Below are positions 23,969 to 32,456 of a stretch of 64,000 bases of DNA, piece by piece. Under the pieces are notes generated by a model. The model was not told where the DNA came from and did not search any database. It saw only the letters and a list, made by a program, of their open reading frames with translations. The stretch's first letter is position 1; each line of letters starts with the position of its first letter. Position numbers and translations under genes: made by a program. The stretch is from an uncultured Marvinbryantia sp. (GTDB lineage: Bacteria; Bacillota; Clostridia; Lachnospirales; Lachnospiraceae): positions 1 to 64,000 of the forward strand of contig NZ_CAJKOX010000005.1 of assembly GCF_905201705.1 (NCBI RefSeq), in the 5' to 3' direction.

Positions 23969-25072
23969 TCAGATTCCGGCGATCGCCGCAAGCATTTCAT
24001 CAGAGATATGCATAATATCCCAGGACAAAACAATCCGTTCTGTTCCCGCCGCCTGCAGCTTCTTTAAAAAGCGTTTTACGTAGTCTGCATCTGAATTGCA
24101 CACCCCTTCAACCTGATTGACATCGACCCCGGGCGCCGCACAGATATCTTTTTCCTGCAAAAGCTTCATCTGCTGTACGGCAAGCGTCATGCCTTCCGTA
24201 TCGCCGCCCCACAGAGCATCCAGCCGCCGTTTGATATCTCTGCCCAGACCGCGCAGCTCGAACGGAACGCCTGCCGGCGCATCTGTCCGCAGATACACCA
24301 TCGGTTTGATAAAATCCATCCTCTCCCCGATTTCCGCCAGATCCTGCCCGACGAAATCGGCGACTGACGGTGTGAACGTATCCGCTCCAACCTTCAGGCC
24401 GCGCTCACGGAATCTCTTTTCAAGCATCCTTACCTGCCTGCTGATCAGCTTCCTTTTCGCCCGCATCAGACAGTCCACGTCCCGATCCGCGAAACGATAG
24501 GTAAATCCGCTCCGCTCCTCCGGCAGGAATGCTTCCATACACGCGTCCTTCGCCAGCCTCTGCAGCCGTTCCGTGTCCGCCCCCTCTTCCTGATAGAGCT
24601 TCTGGCATCGCGGGCACCAGCATCCGAACAGATTCCCAAAAGACCCTGCCGCCGAAGCATAGCGGATCCGGTCTAAAAACACACCGTCCACCCGGCAGCC
24701 CTCCGTCAGTTCATCGAACACCTCCGCTGCCCGGCCAATGCTTTTCGCGGAGGACTGACAGGCAAATTCAAAGTTGTCTCCCGCAAATTTGTTGACATCC
24801 TGCCGCTCCCGCCCTGCAATATTTCGGTTCGGCTCCGCATCCTCCTGGTTCTGGATCTCCGCAAATACCGGCAGCCACAGATACTTTTCAATCCCGTGCT
24901 TTTCAAGGAGACTGCAGATCGCTCTGTTCAGTCCATCCTCCGGCGCCCATCCGAAGATCACTCTCTCCACATCCAGGATCTGCAGGGTATGCTCCAGCTT
25001 CCTGACAACCTCCTGCGGCTCCAGCACCGAACGATCAAACGATCCCGTACATAACTGCACTGTGTATCGCAC
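23969..25072 (-). CDS. Putative TIM-barrel glycoside hydrolase-like protein
   Basis: 367 residues, cytoplasmic, no signal peptide. I do not recognise a named family. Features: an N-terminal beta-strand VRYTVQLCTGSFD, VERVIFGWAPEDGLNRA, then GVFLDRIRYASAAG and FGCWCPRCQKLYQEEG (a CxxC motif), and late barrel strands KVGADTFTPSVADFVGQD, FIKPMVYLRTDAP and ERIVLSWDIMH. The strand-helix rhythm and carboxylates at strand ends fit a glycosidase-type barrel. The start is the GTG at 25072, seven bases after GGAGG; a frame start at 25144 lies upstream of the predicted transcription start. First gene of the LacI-controlled sugar operon. Confidence 0.65.
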   Translation of the reverse strand: MRYTVQLCTGSFDRSVLEPQEVVRKLEHTLQILDVERVIFGWAPEDGLNRAICSLLEKHGIEKYLWLPVFAEIQNQEDAEPNRNIAGRERQDVNKFAGDNFEFACQSSAKSIGRAAEVFDELTEGCRVDGVFLDRIRYASAAGSFGNLFGCWCPRCQKLYQEEGADTERLQRLAKDACMEAFLPEERSGFTYRFADRDVDCLMRAKRKLISRQVRMLEKRFRERGLKVGADTFTPSVADFVGQDLAEIGERMDFIKPMVYLRTDAPAGVPFELRGLGRDIKRRLDALWGGDTEGMTLAVQQMKLLQEKDICAAPGVDVNQVEGVCNSDADYVKRFLKKLQAAGTERIVLSWDIMHISDEMLAAIAGI

Positions 25073-25111
25073 GCTTCTCCCTCCGATCCGTCGCTTTTTC
25101 TTTCTGTAATT

Positions 25112-25140
25112 ACTATATTTTATTTCAGAAAGATTGTCAA
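25112..25140 (-). promoter_or_regulatory. Sugar operon promoter with LacI-type operator in spacer
   Basis: Minus-strand TTGACA (25135-25140), 17 bp, TATAGT (25112-25117). The spacer contains TTATTTCAGAAAG (plus strand, 25120-25132), a version of the palindrome at 25236-25250. A repressor bound here would block RNA polymerase directly. Confidence 0.75.
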
Positions 25141-25235
25141 TCAATCCCTCCTTTCAAAAAAATCTTTATATCTATTTACTACTTTTATTGCTTCTTTTTC
25201 GCTCTGTTTTTAGTTATTTTGCCAGTTTCCCATTT

Positions 25236-25250
25236 CTATTTCAGAAATAG
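25236..25250. promoter_or_regulatory. LacI-family operator palindrome
   Basis: CTATTTCAGAAATAG is a perfect 7-1-7 palindrome located between the divergent sugar operon and its lacI-type regulator, 12 bp upstream of the regulator's -35 box. The same core ATTTCAGAAA recurs within the operon promoter. Confidence 0.75.
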
Positions 25251-25262
25251 CTTGGAAAATCC

Positions 25263-25290
25263 TTGCAATTTGCTTGAAATATGCTATATT
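25263..25290 (+). promoter_or_regulatory. Promoter of the lacI-type regulator
   Basis: TTGCAA (25263-25268), 16 bp, TATATT (25285-25290), ending 32 bases before the start codon. Confidence 0.55.
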
Positions 25291-25322
25291 AAAAACAGAT
25301 ACTTTATTGGAGGTTCTGATAT

Positions 25323-26342
25323 ATGCGCAGAAAATACCCTTTCTCCTTTTCTGAAATAGCCGAAATCGCCGGCGTATCCACCGCAACCGTATCCCGTGTG
25401 ATGAATGATCAGAGTACCGTAAAGCCCCATCTGGTCGAAAAGGTCTGCGAGGCGCTCAGCGCACAGGGCATCAATCCCAACGATTATATCGTGCAGGCGC
25501 CTTCCTCCGGAAAACTGCTCCTCTTTGTTTTGCCGTTTGATTTCAATTCCTTTTTTAATGAGATCATAAAAGGAGCAAAGGCGTCCGCTATCCAGCACGG
25601 ATACACCATGATGATCCTGCAGGAGCACATCAACAGCAACACGTTTCCTGCCTTTGAGCACCTGATCAAAAGCGCCAGGATTTCCGGCGTTATCTGTCTG
25701 AATCACGTCAACGCCCAGCTTATGCACGCTCTGAGCAGCCTGGTTCCGGTAGTGCAGCTCTGCGACTACAATCTGCAGAGCAAAACCGTCTCTTCCGTCA
25801 GCCTGGATGACTTTGAGATGGCCGCCGCGGCAGTGAACCATCTGGTCTCACAGGGAAGAAAACGCATCGCGTTTATGTCCGGCTCGCTCAAATACCGGGA
25901 CAATTACGTCCGCCAGGAGGGTTATCTGAAGGCGCTCCAGGCGGCAGGCATCCGTCCGACACAGCGCTGGATCATCAACCTTCCGGAAATTGACTACAAC
26001 ATGGCTTTTTCCTCCGCCACCCAGTTATTTTCCCAGACCGTCCGCCCGGACGCCTTTCTGACGATTTCCGACCTTTACGCCTGCGCCGTCATTAATGCCG
26101 CGCGCCGCCTTCATCTGCGCGTGCCGGACGATCTGATGGTCATCGGATACGATAACGTAGACTATGCCACCATATCCTCCCCGCAGATTACCACCATTAA
26201 CACGCCAAAGCATCAGATGGGATATACTGCCAGCGAGCTGCTTATCGACCGCATTCAGAATCCCGGCTCCACCATCCAGCATATTAATCTTCAGTCGGAG
26301 CTGATCATCCGCGAATCCACTACGCCAAAGGTGACGCCGTAA
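25323..26342 (+). CDS. LacI family transcriptional regulator
   Basis: 339 residues. N-terminal helix-turn-helix FSEIAEIAGVSTATVSRVMN followed by a hinge and a periplasmic-binding-type ligand domain (from about residue 62, KLLLFVLPFDFNSF). Late motifs LMVIGYDNVDYATISSPQIT are family-typical. Start ATG with GGAGG. It is divergent from the RbsABC-type operon and two copies of a palindrome lie between, so it most likely represses that operon until the sugar or its phosphate binds. Confidence 0.92.
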   Translation: MRRKYPFSFSEIAEIAGVSTATVSRVMNDQSTVKPHLVEKVCEALSAQGINPNDYIVQAPSSGKLLLFVLPFDFNSFFNEIIKGAKASAIQHGYTMMILQEHINSNTFPAFEHLIKSARISGVICLNHVNAQLMHALSSLVPVVQLCDYNLQSKTVSSVSLDDFEMAAAAVNHLVSQGRKRIAFMSGSLKYRDNYVRQEGYLKALQAAGIRPTQRWIINLPEIDYNMAFSSATQLFSQTVRPDAFLTISDLYACAVINAARRLHLRVPDDLMVIGYDNVDYATISSPQITTINTPKHQMGYTASELLIDRIQNPGSTIQHINLQSELIIRESTTPKVTP

Positions 26343-26363
26343 AGCGGCACCTGCAGAGCAACA

Positions 26364-26412
26364 AAAATACCGGACGAGCCGCTTCTTCACGATTCATCCG
26401 GTATTTTATTTA
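26364..26412. terminator. Bidirectional terminator between lacI and metG
   Basis: AAATACCGGA (26366-26375) pairs with TCCGGTATTT (26398-26407), with T-rich sequence on both sides. It ends the regulator transcript on the plus strand and the metG transcript on the minus strand. Confidence 0.8.
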
Positions 26413-26447
26413 ATTTGAGGGCCAGGTAATTCCCTTTATTTCCGTTT

Positions 26448-28418
26448 TTAACAGATTTCCGCACCCGACGGCATTTCTTTTTCCGGTACCATCAGCGCCA
26501 GCTCTCCATTTTCATCCTCCGCGCAGAGCAGCATTCCCTCCGAGAGTACGCCCGCCAGCTTCGCAGGTTTTAAGTTCACCAGAACCATCACCTTTTTGCC
26601 GACCATCTCCTCCGGGCTGTAGTGCGCCTTGATGCCAGACACGATCTGCTTTACCTGGCTGCCGATCTTCACCTGGCTGCACAGAAGCTTTTTCGATTTT
26701 TTCACGGCCTCACAGGCAATGATCTCACCCACCTGGAACTGCATTTTGCCGAATTCCTCAAAAGTGATCTCTTCCTTCGGCTCGATGTCGATCACCGCTT
26801 CTTCCTTCTCTTTCTTCGCAGGCTCCGCCGCTTCCTCCGCAACCGGCGGGTGAAGCGCTTCTACCTTCGCCATCACTTCCTTAATATCCAGCCGCGCGAA
26901 CAGGATTTCCGGCTTTTCCGTCACCTTCGTGCCGGATTTGTAAAGACCATACTGATCCATCGCCTCCAGACCTCTCTTCTGTGCGTTAAGCTGGGCGAGC
27001 ACCTTCTCTGCTGTATCCGGCATAAACGACTCCAGCAGCTCCGCGCCGATGGAAATGCACTCTACCAGATTGTAAAGCACGGTCGCCAGACGATCCTGCT
27101 TTGTCTCGTCCTTTGCCAGCGCCCACGGCATTGTCTCGTCGATGTATTTGTTGCAGCGCTTAAAGAGAACGAAAATTTCGCTGATCGCGTCCGCCACGCG
27201 CAGCTTTTCCATCTTTTCCGTCACTTTCTTCGGCGTCTCCAGGGCAACTGCTTTCAATTCCGCATCCACCGGCTCCTCCGCTCCTTTATCAGCAACCACG
27301 CCGCCAAAATACTTGTTTGACATGGAAATCGTGCGGTTCACTAGGTTGCCGAGCGTGTTCGCAAGGTCGGAATTTAAGCGCTCCACCAGCAGCTCCCAGG
27401 TGATCACACCGTCGTTGTCAAACGGCATTTCGTGCAGCACAAAGTAACGCACCGCATCCACTCCAAAGAAGTCTACCAGTTCATCCGCATACAGCACATT
27501 GCCTTTCGATTTGCTCATCTTGCCATCGCCCTGCAGCAGCCACGGATGCCCGAACACCTGCTTCGGCAGCGGAAGATCCAGCGCCATCAGGAAAATCGGC
27601 CAGTAAATCGTATGGAAGCGGATGATGTCCTTTCCGATCAGATGCAGATCTGCCGGCCAGTTCTTTTTAAACTGCTCTGTGCTCTCTCCGTCGCAGTCGT
27701 AGCCGATACCTGTGATGTAGTTGGTGAGCGCATCCAGCCATACGTATACCACATGCTTATCATCAAAGTCTACCGGAATGCCCCATTTGAAGGAGGTTCT
27801 GGAAACACAAAGGTCCTGCAGGCCCGGAAGCAGGAAGTTGTTCATCATTTCATTTTTTCTGGACACCGGCTGGATAAACTCCGGATGTGTGTTGATATGC
27901 TCGATCAACCGGTCCGCATATTTACTCATTCTGAAGAAGTATGCTTCCTCCTTCGCCGGTTTTACCTCGCGTCCGCAGTCAGGACACTTGCCGTCCACAA
28001 GCTGCGACTCCGTCCAGAAGGATTCGCACGGCGTACAGTACATTCCTTCATAGGAACCTTTGTAGATATCGCCCTGCTCGTACAGCTTCTTAAAAATCTT
28101 CTGCACCTGCTTTTCGTGGTAGTCGTCCGTAGTGCGGATAAATTTATCATAGGACGCATTCACCAGATCCCAGATGCGCTTTACCTCGCCTGCCACCTTA
28201 TCCACATATTCCTTCGGCGTAACGCCTGCCTCGGCTGCCTTCAGCTCAATCTTCTGCCCGTGCTCGTCCGTTCCTGTCTGGAAAAACACATCATAGCCCT
28301 GCGCCCTCTTAAAACGCGCAATGGCGTCCGCCAGGATAATCTCATAGGTATTGCCGATGTGCGGTTTGCCCGATGTGTAGGCAATCGCCGTTGTCATATA
28401 AAATTTTTTCTTTTCCAT
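26448..28418 (-). CDS. metG: Methionine-tRNA ligase
   Basis: 656 residues. Charges tRNA-Met in the cytoplasm. The class I signatures are present: the HIGH equivalent KPHIGNTYE near residue 20 and KMSKSKGN (about 300). The zinc ligands CTPCESFW and CPDC follow the type of bacterial enzymes with one metal knuckle set. The C-terminal 110 residues form an EMAP-like tRNA-binding domain (FQVGEIIACEAVKKSKKLL). The start is the ATG at 28418 with AAAGGAG; an upstream ATG (28448) lies in the leader terminator. A T-box-like leader precedes it. Confidence 0.96.
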   Translation of the reverse strand: MEKKKFYMTTAIAYTSGKPHIGNTYEIILADAIARFKRAQGYDVFFQTGTDEHGQKIELKAAEAGVTPKEYVDKVAGEVKRIWDLVNASYDKFIRTTDDYHEKQVQKIFKKLYEQGDIYKGSYEGMYCTPCESFWTESQLVDGKCPDCGREVKPAKEEAYFFRMSKYADRLIEHINTHPEFIQPVSRKNEMMNNFLLPGLQDLCVSRTSFKWGIPVDFDDKHVVYVWLDALTNYITGIGYDCDGESTEQFKKNWPADLHLIGKDIIRFHTIYWPIFLMALDLPLPKQVFGHPWLLQGDGKMSKSKGNVLYADELVDFFGVDAVRYFVLHEMPFDNDGVITWELLVERLNSDLANTLGNLVNRTISMSNKYFGGVVADKGAEEPVDAELKAVALETPKKVTEKMEKLRVADAISEIFVLFKRCNKYIDETMPWALAKDETKQDRLATVLYNLVECISIGAELLESFMPDTAEKVLAQLNAQKRGLEAMDQYGLYKSGTKVTEKPEILFARLDIKEVMAKVEALHPPVAEEAAEPAKKEKEEAVIDIEPKEEITFEEFGKMQFQVGEIIACEAVKKSKKLLCSQVKIGSQVKQIVSGIKAHYSPEEMVGKKVMVLVNLKPAKLAGVLSEGMLLCAEDENGELALMVPEKEMPSGAEIC

Positions 28419-28445
28419 AATATCTCCTTTCTCCTTCCGCAAAGA

Positions 28446-28482
28446 CAAAAAAGCCCATCTTCCCTATTCTGAGAAGACAGGC
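28446..28482 (-). terminator. Leader terminator of metG
   Basis: On the minus strand GCCTGTCTTC (28473-28482) pairs with GAAGATGGGC (28453-28462), followed by TTTTTTG. It sits right after a T-box-like motif and 28 bases before the metG start, as expected for a tRNA-responsive attenuator. Confidence 0.75.
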
Positions 28483-28594
28483 TGTTCACCCGTGTTACCA
28501 CTTCACTTTATCCGCACCTCGCGGTGCAGACCTCATCAGGTGCGTACACACCCTGCCGCTATAACAGGCGGTTCCCGTTGCAGCCTTGCTGTGA

Positions 28595-28809
28595 GCACTT
28601 GGCGAGGTATTTTCGAGCCTAGTGCGAACGCACACCCGGACACTTGGTGAGGTCCTTTCGAACCTAGTGTCCGCGGTGTTTCCCTGCTCTGGCACTTGGC
28701 GAGGTATTTTCGAGCCTAGTGCGAACGCACACCCGGACACTTGGTGAGGTCCTTTCGAACCTAGTGTCCGCGGTGTTTCCCTGTTCTGGCACTTGGCGAG
28801 GTATTTTCG
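28595..28809 (-). repeat. 97-bp tandem structured repeats in metG leader
   Basis: Units 28595-28691 and 28692-28788 are nearly identical, and a third is cut at 28809. Each holds two hairpins. One is GGACACT-AGGTTC-GAAA-GGACCT-CACCA-AGTGTCC (28638-28672 and 28735-28769), a 7-bp stem, a bulge, and a 6-bp stem with a GNRA loop. A related one has arms GCACT/AGTGC (28595-28625 and 28692-28722). Confidence 0.85.
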
Positions 28810-29040
28810 CCCCTCTTATTTCACAGTTCGGTGCACCACTCAGAAGCCATTTTCCACCTACCCCTGTACATTCCTCTCAGCGTCCGGCGCCGCCGGAAGT
28901 CTCCCCGGATACGGCGCGCATGGAATTTCTCTGTAATACAAAAGATACATGTACTCTCTTCGTCTTTGCGTTTCACTACTAACAAATCTAGCACAAAAGC
29001 AGGTATTCCGTCAAGACAGATTTTCATATACCGGTAAATA

Positions 29041-29223
29041 TCAATCCGGTTTTTCTGCTGCCCATTTTTTATATTTCTCCGGAGTCACACATGCAATCCT
29101 CAAAATCGAAGCTTCGGGGTAGCCGGAGGCAACGACCAACAGTGGTGCGATAAAAATCAGCGGTACGATCTTTGATCGTTTTACCTTCATAAACTCGATC
29201 CTGAGTAATTCCCAAAAACTCAT
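29041..29223 (-). pseudogene. ABC-2 type permease remnant
   Basis: Begins FWELLRIEFMKVKRSK and IVPLIFIAPLLVVASG, typical of permeases in lantibiotic-immunity/bacitracin-type exporters, then turns after about 34 residues into an unrelated tail (VTPEKYKKWAAEKPD). A full permease would have about 240 residues or more and six membrane segments, so most of the gene is lost. Its start overlaps the stop of the ATPase remnant. Confidence 0.75.
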
Positions 29224-29368
29224 TTCTTCACTTCCTCCTTACTCATAGCGTTTATGGACCAAAGAAACCATAAATACTGCCTTTGCGAATATGAAGCGAA
29301 ACATGATTGACAGAAGTGAAGTCCCTGTATTTTTTCGTCAACTGTTCCGTGGTAATCATGCAATCCAT
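29220..29368 (-). pseudogene. ABC transporter ATPase remnant
   Basis: From the ATG at 29368 (GGAGATG upstream) the frame reads TTEQLTKKYRDFTSVNHVS then LHIRKGSIYGFFGP and meets TAA at 29252, exactly where the Walker A loop should continue. A last piece MSKEEVKK with a TGA stop overlapping the permease start looks like the original C-terminus, shifted out of frame. The gene has lost its middle, so it is dead. Confidence 0.75.
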
Positions 29369-29415
29369 AAGAACATCTCCTCATTGCCTCATTGATTCCA
29401 TAATAAAACACCAGC

Positions 29416-29459
29416 CTGACTTTTACATTCTCGCGTCCTTACTTTTACCTTACTTTTTG
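29416..29459. promoter_or_regulatory. 11-bp-phased direct repeats, probable response-regulator site
   Basis: CTGACTTTTAC (29416), CTTACTTTTAC (29438) and CTTACTTTTTG (29449) share one 11-bp register. OmpR-class regulators bind such direct repeats. The site lies between the response regulator gene and the divergent exporter remnant, next to a TATTAT box for the latter. Confidence 0.55.
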
Positions 29460-29518
29460 GGTGACGCAATTCCCAGACCGGATATCTTGTGATACAATAA
29501 TTTCGTAGGAGGTGCACT

Positions 29519-30220
29519 ATGGACAATTCTTTTCTGCATCGAAAAAGTCTCCTTCTTGTGGACGACGAGCCGGATTTGCTGAAAATGGTATCAGCTATTT
29601 TGAAAGATGCCGGTTTTGAAACTGTTCTTACTGCTGCATCAGTAAAAGAAGCCGTCATGATGGCCAAACAGGAAAAACCTGATCTGATGATATTGGATGT
29701 AATGCTGCCGGATGGGGATGGCTTTTCCCTGATGAAACAGTTCCGTACATTTACAGATGTGCCGATAATTTTTTTAACAGCAAGAGACGAAGCCACAGAC
29801 AAACTTACGGGGCTTGGTCTTGGCGCGGATGATTACATTTCAAAGCCGTTTATGCCGCAGGAACTATTGCTGCGTGTCTATGCGGTCCTGCGCCGCACTT
29901 ATAAAGAGGATAGCCCGCTGGTCGTCCTGGATGGATGTACGATTGATTTCAGCCGGGCAGAGGTCAGCAAAGGCGGCAAGGTTATCTCCCTGACCGCAAA
30001 AGAGCATACCCTGCTTGAAACGCTGGCCCGCAACGAGGGAAATATCGTCACGGTTGACGCTCTTTGCGATGCGTTATGGGGTGACAATCCTTTCGGCTAT
30101 GAAAACAGCCTGAATGCCCATGTGCGGCGTATTCGGGAAAAAATTGAAGCCGATCCATCAAAGCCTGTTTCCCTGATTACAATCAAGGGCCTGGGATATA
30201 AATTGATTACGAGGAAGTGA
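29519..30220 (+). CDS. OmpR-family response regulator
   Basis: 233 residues. Receiver domain (1-118) with acidic pocket VDDEPD, phosphoacceptor Asp in LMILDVMLPDGDGF (about 60) and Lys in ISKPF. The C-terminal winged helix (about 130-230) includes EHTLLETLARNEGNIV and VRRIREKIE. Start ATG with AGGAGG. The histidine kinase gene follows after four bases. The nearby exporter remnant and direct repeats suggest it once activated that exporter in response to a peptide antibiotic; that is inference. Confidence 0.93.
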   Translation: MDNSFLHRKSLLLVDDEPDLLKMVSAILKDAGFETVLTAASVKEAVMMAKQEKPDLMILDVMLPDGDGFSLMKQFRTFTDVPIIFLTARDEATDKLTGLGLGADDYISKPFMPQELLLRVYAVLRRTYKEDSPLVVLDGCTIDFSRAEVSKGGKVISLTAKEHTLLETLARNEGNIVTVDALCDALWGDNPFGYENSLNAHVRRIREKIEADPSKPVSLITIKGLGYKLITRK

Positions 30221-30224
30221 CGCC

Positions 30225-31723
30225 ATGAAATCTTTTGGAGCATATATTTCAAAGCATTTGGTGTCTTTTTCTGCATTTCTCCTAATACTGGTGCTTATCA
30301 ATGTCGTTTTATTTGGCATGACCTTTTATCATACGATTTCAGATGATTACAAAGAGGCATCCCCTCGCGCCATGCTTGAGATGGCATCTGACGCGGCAAC
30401 CACAGAAGGTCTGACGGATGATGCAGTACAGGAATTGCACCGGCACAATATCTGGGCCATGTACCTGACGCCAAAAGGCGAGGCTTTTGGACACTCGATT
30501 TGCCGGAAGAAATACCGCAAAATTATAATATTCAGGATGTAGCCTCATTTTCAAAAGGCTATCTGGAAGATTATCCTGTTTTTGTCTGGAATACCGATGA
30601 GGGACTGTTAGTTTTGGGATATCCAAAGAATACCTACATGAAACTTACCAGCAACTATTATTCCATTGATGCAATCAAAAAACTTCCCTTCTATGTTATA
30701 GGAATGTTAGGCACGGATGCGCTGTGCCTGTTTTTGACCTATTATTTTTCAAAACGCAGGATCATTCAAAATACAGAGCCGATTGTAGATGCCATTGATA
30801 CACTGGCAGATGGCAGGCCCGCTTCACTTCATATTGACGGGGAGCTATCCGAAATTGCAGGCAGTGTAAATAAAGCCTCTCTGATATTAAGCAAACAGAA
30901 CGCGGCCAGGGCCAACTGGATCAGCGGCGTCTCCCACGACATCCGTACACCGCTTTCTATGATTATGGGATATGCTGGCCGGATTAATGCAAATGAAACA
31001 ATCAGTGACACAATTAGAGAACAGGCTGAAATCATTCGAAAACAAAGCGTCAAAATTAAAGAACTTGTGCAGGATTTGAATTTAGTGTCACGACTGGAAT
31101 ATGAAATGCAGCCGCTTCACAAGGAGCAGATACGCCTCTCCAAACTCATCCGTTCCTATGCGGCTGAATTGCTCAACTCCGGGATTTCTGATGCCTATAC
31201 GATTGATATTGCGCCAGAAGCAGAAAATTCCTTGCTGGAATGCGATACACGCTTAATTTCACGGGCAATCGGCAATCTCGTGCAGAATAGTATCAGGCAT
31301 AATCCGCAAGGTTGTAAAATCCAGCTTACCCTCGAAAACACCGATGGGGTACTTATTTTGACCGTTGCTGATAATGGGGTCGGCCTTCCCTCTGAAAAGC
31401 TAAAAGAATTAGAGGAAAAGCCTCACTACCTGGAAAGCACCGATGAACGACTGGATCTGCGGCATGGGTTGGGTCTATTACTTGTTCGCCAGATTATAGA
31501 GGCGCATCAAGGAACTTTATCTATAGAAAGTGAACCACAAAAAGGATATAGAGCAAAAATCATTTTAAAAAAACGACGCAATCTAAAAATTTTTAAGCGG
31601 CAGCTCACAAAAGAGTGCCGCTTTGCTAATACAAGTAAATCAAAGACCTGCGAGATCCTGTCCTTAAATTCTTTCTTCCTTTTTGCATCAAACCACAGGA
31701 TAACATTCGGATTTTTGGCATAA
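30225..31723 (+). pseudogene. Sensor histidine kinase with a frameshift
   Basis: Two frames must be joined to give one kinase. Residues 1-88 (30225 to about 30488) include the first membrane helix VSFSAFLLILVLINVVLFG. After a missing T in a T-run near 30485-30488 the frame shifts to WTLDLPEEIPQNYNIQD. The second frame carries another helix (FYVIGMLGTDALCLFLTY), the H-box GVSHDIRTPLSMIMGYA, the N-box GNLVQNSIRHNP and the G-boxes VADNGVGLP and GLGLLLV. The last 45 residues read through a hairpin at about 31592-31625 and overlap the opposite gene, so the natural end is likely near 31590. A sequencing error or phase-variable T-run would restore function. Confidence 0.8.
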
Positions 31724-32391
31724 ATAACAGAAGCAAGTTCCCTGTTCTGGCCTGCACCAGATTTATACCCCAGCCTCAATCTGCAAAACGAAAACAGCTC
31801 CCCTGTACGAATACCAACCTCCGCCGTAGACGAGATAGGAATAAGAAGATATCGCTGAATATGTCGGTACACCCAGTATATATCCTCATACTTCAAAAAA
31901 CGTCCAGATCCCTTTCCAAAAATATAATGCTCGCTATAACGGATCTTGTCTCCCAGTATTGATGCGGATGATCCAAACTCATGCATCATTCTTTCAAATG
32001 TACCGTCTTCCTTAGCAGACGCAATCCGTTTATTCATTTGATGATAGCCATACGCCCACGGTATACCGAAGCATACTGTTATAGCCAGATAGAACACTAC
32101 GATCGGCGGCGCTACAAACAGTAAGAAAACTGTAATCGCACACATTACAAAAAAATATTGCGGCAGACATATGGAGCCAGATATTTCCTGAGCGCTTTTT
32201 CATCAGTGTGCCGGTAGGGCTGCCGTTGCTGCGACCGCGACTGTGGGTGTGGCTGCAGGGGGTGGCTGCTCCGTATGTGGTGGCGTTCCCTGCTGAATAT
32301 TCCGAAAAGAACCGTTCATTTGTACTGCCCCGCAATGATTACAGAATTTTGCATTTTCAGGAATCTGTTTCCCACAATTTTGACAAAACAT
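31507..32391 (-). pseudogene. Zinc-ribbon membrane protein with two frameshifts
   Basis: The N-terminus MFCQNCGKQIPENAKFCNHC is a zinc ribbon like those of its downstream paralogues. After a Pro/Ala/Thr linker it hits TGA at 32203. A second frame continues HTDEKALRKYLAPYVCR, and the first frame resumes with QYFFVMCAITVFLLFVAPP. Losses of about two bases near 32207 and one base near 32166 explain both shifts. The rest has two hydrophobic segments and a basic domain (EDIYWVYRHIQRYLL, VILWFDAKRKKEF). The 3' end overlaps the kinase on the other strand. Confidence 0.7.
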
Positions 32392-32456
32392 ATTGTTCTT
32401 ATCCTCCTATTACATTGCCTTTTCCGGCAATCCCCGCTCCTTATGTACTTTGTTTA

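Larger units (their letters stand above)
28446..28990 (-). promoter_or_regulatory. T-box-like leader of metG
   Basis: The minus strand contains AGTGGTAACACGGG (T-box-like core, 28489-28502) directly before the terminator, the normal antiterminator arrangement of aminoacyl-tRNA synthetase leaders. A possible stem I region (AGAGAGTACA and GGTGGAAAATGG motifs) lies at about 28830-28970. The specifier codon could not be fixed by eye. Between stem I and the antiterminator is a block of tandem hairpin repeats not usual in T-boxes. Uncharged tRNA-Met would be the expected signal. The long non-coding stretch otherwise holds no gene. Confidence 0.65.

Noticed and set aside
27432..28472. Long open frame (346 codons) on the plus strand opposite metG
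   Set aside because: It is antisense to a clearly conserved synthetase and its composition is that of a reversed coding sequence.
28595..28809. CRISPR array
   Set aside because: Units are 97 bp, only two complete copies, no variable spacers, no cas genes; the pattern is a tandem hairpin duplication.
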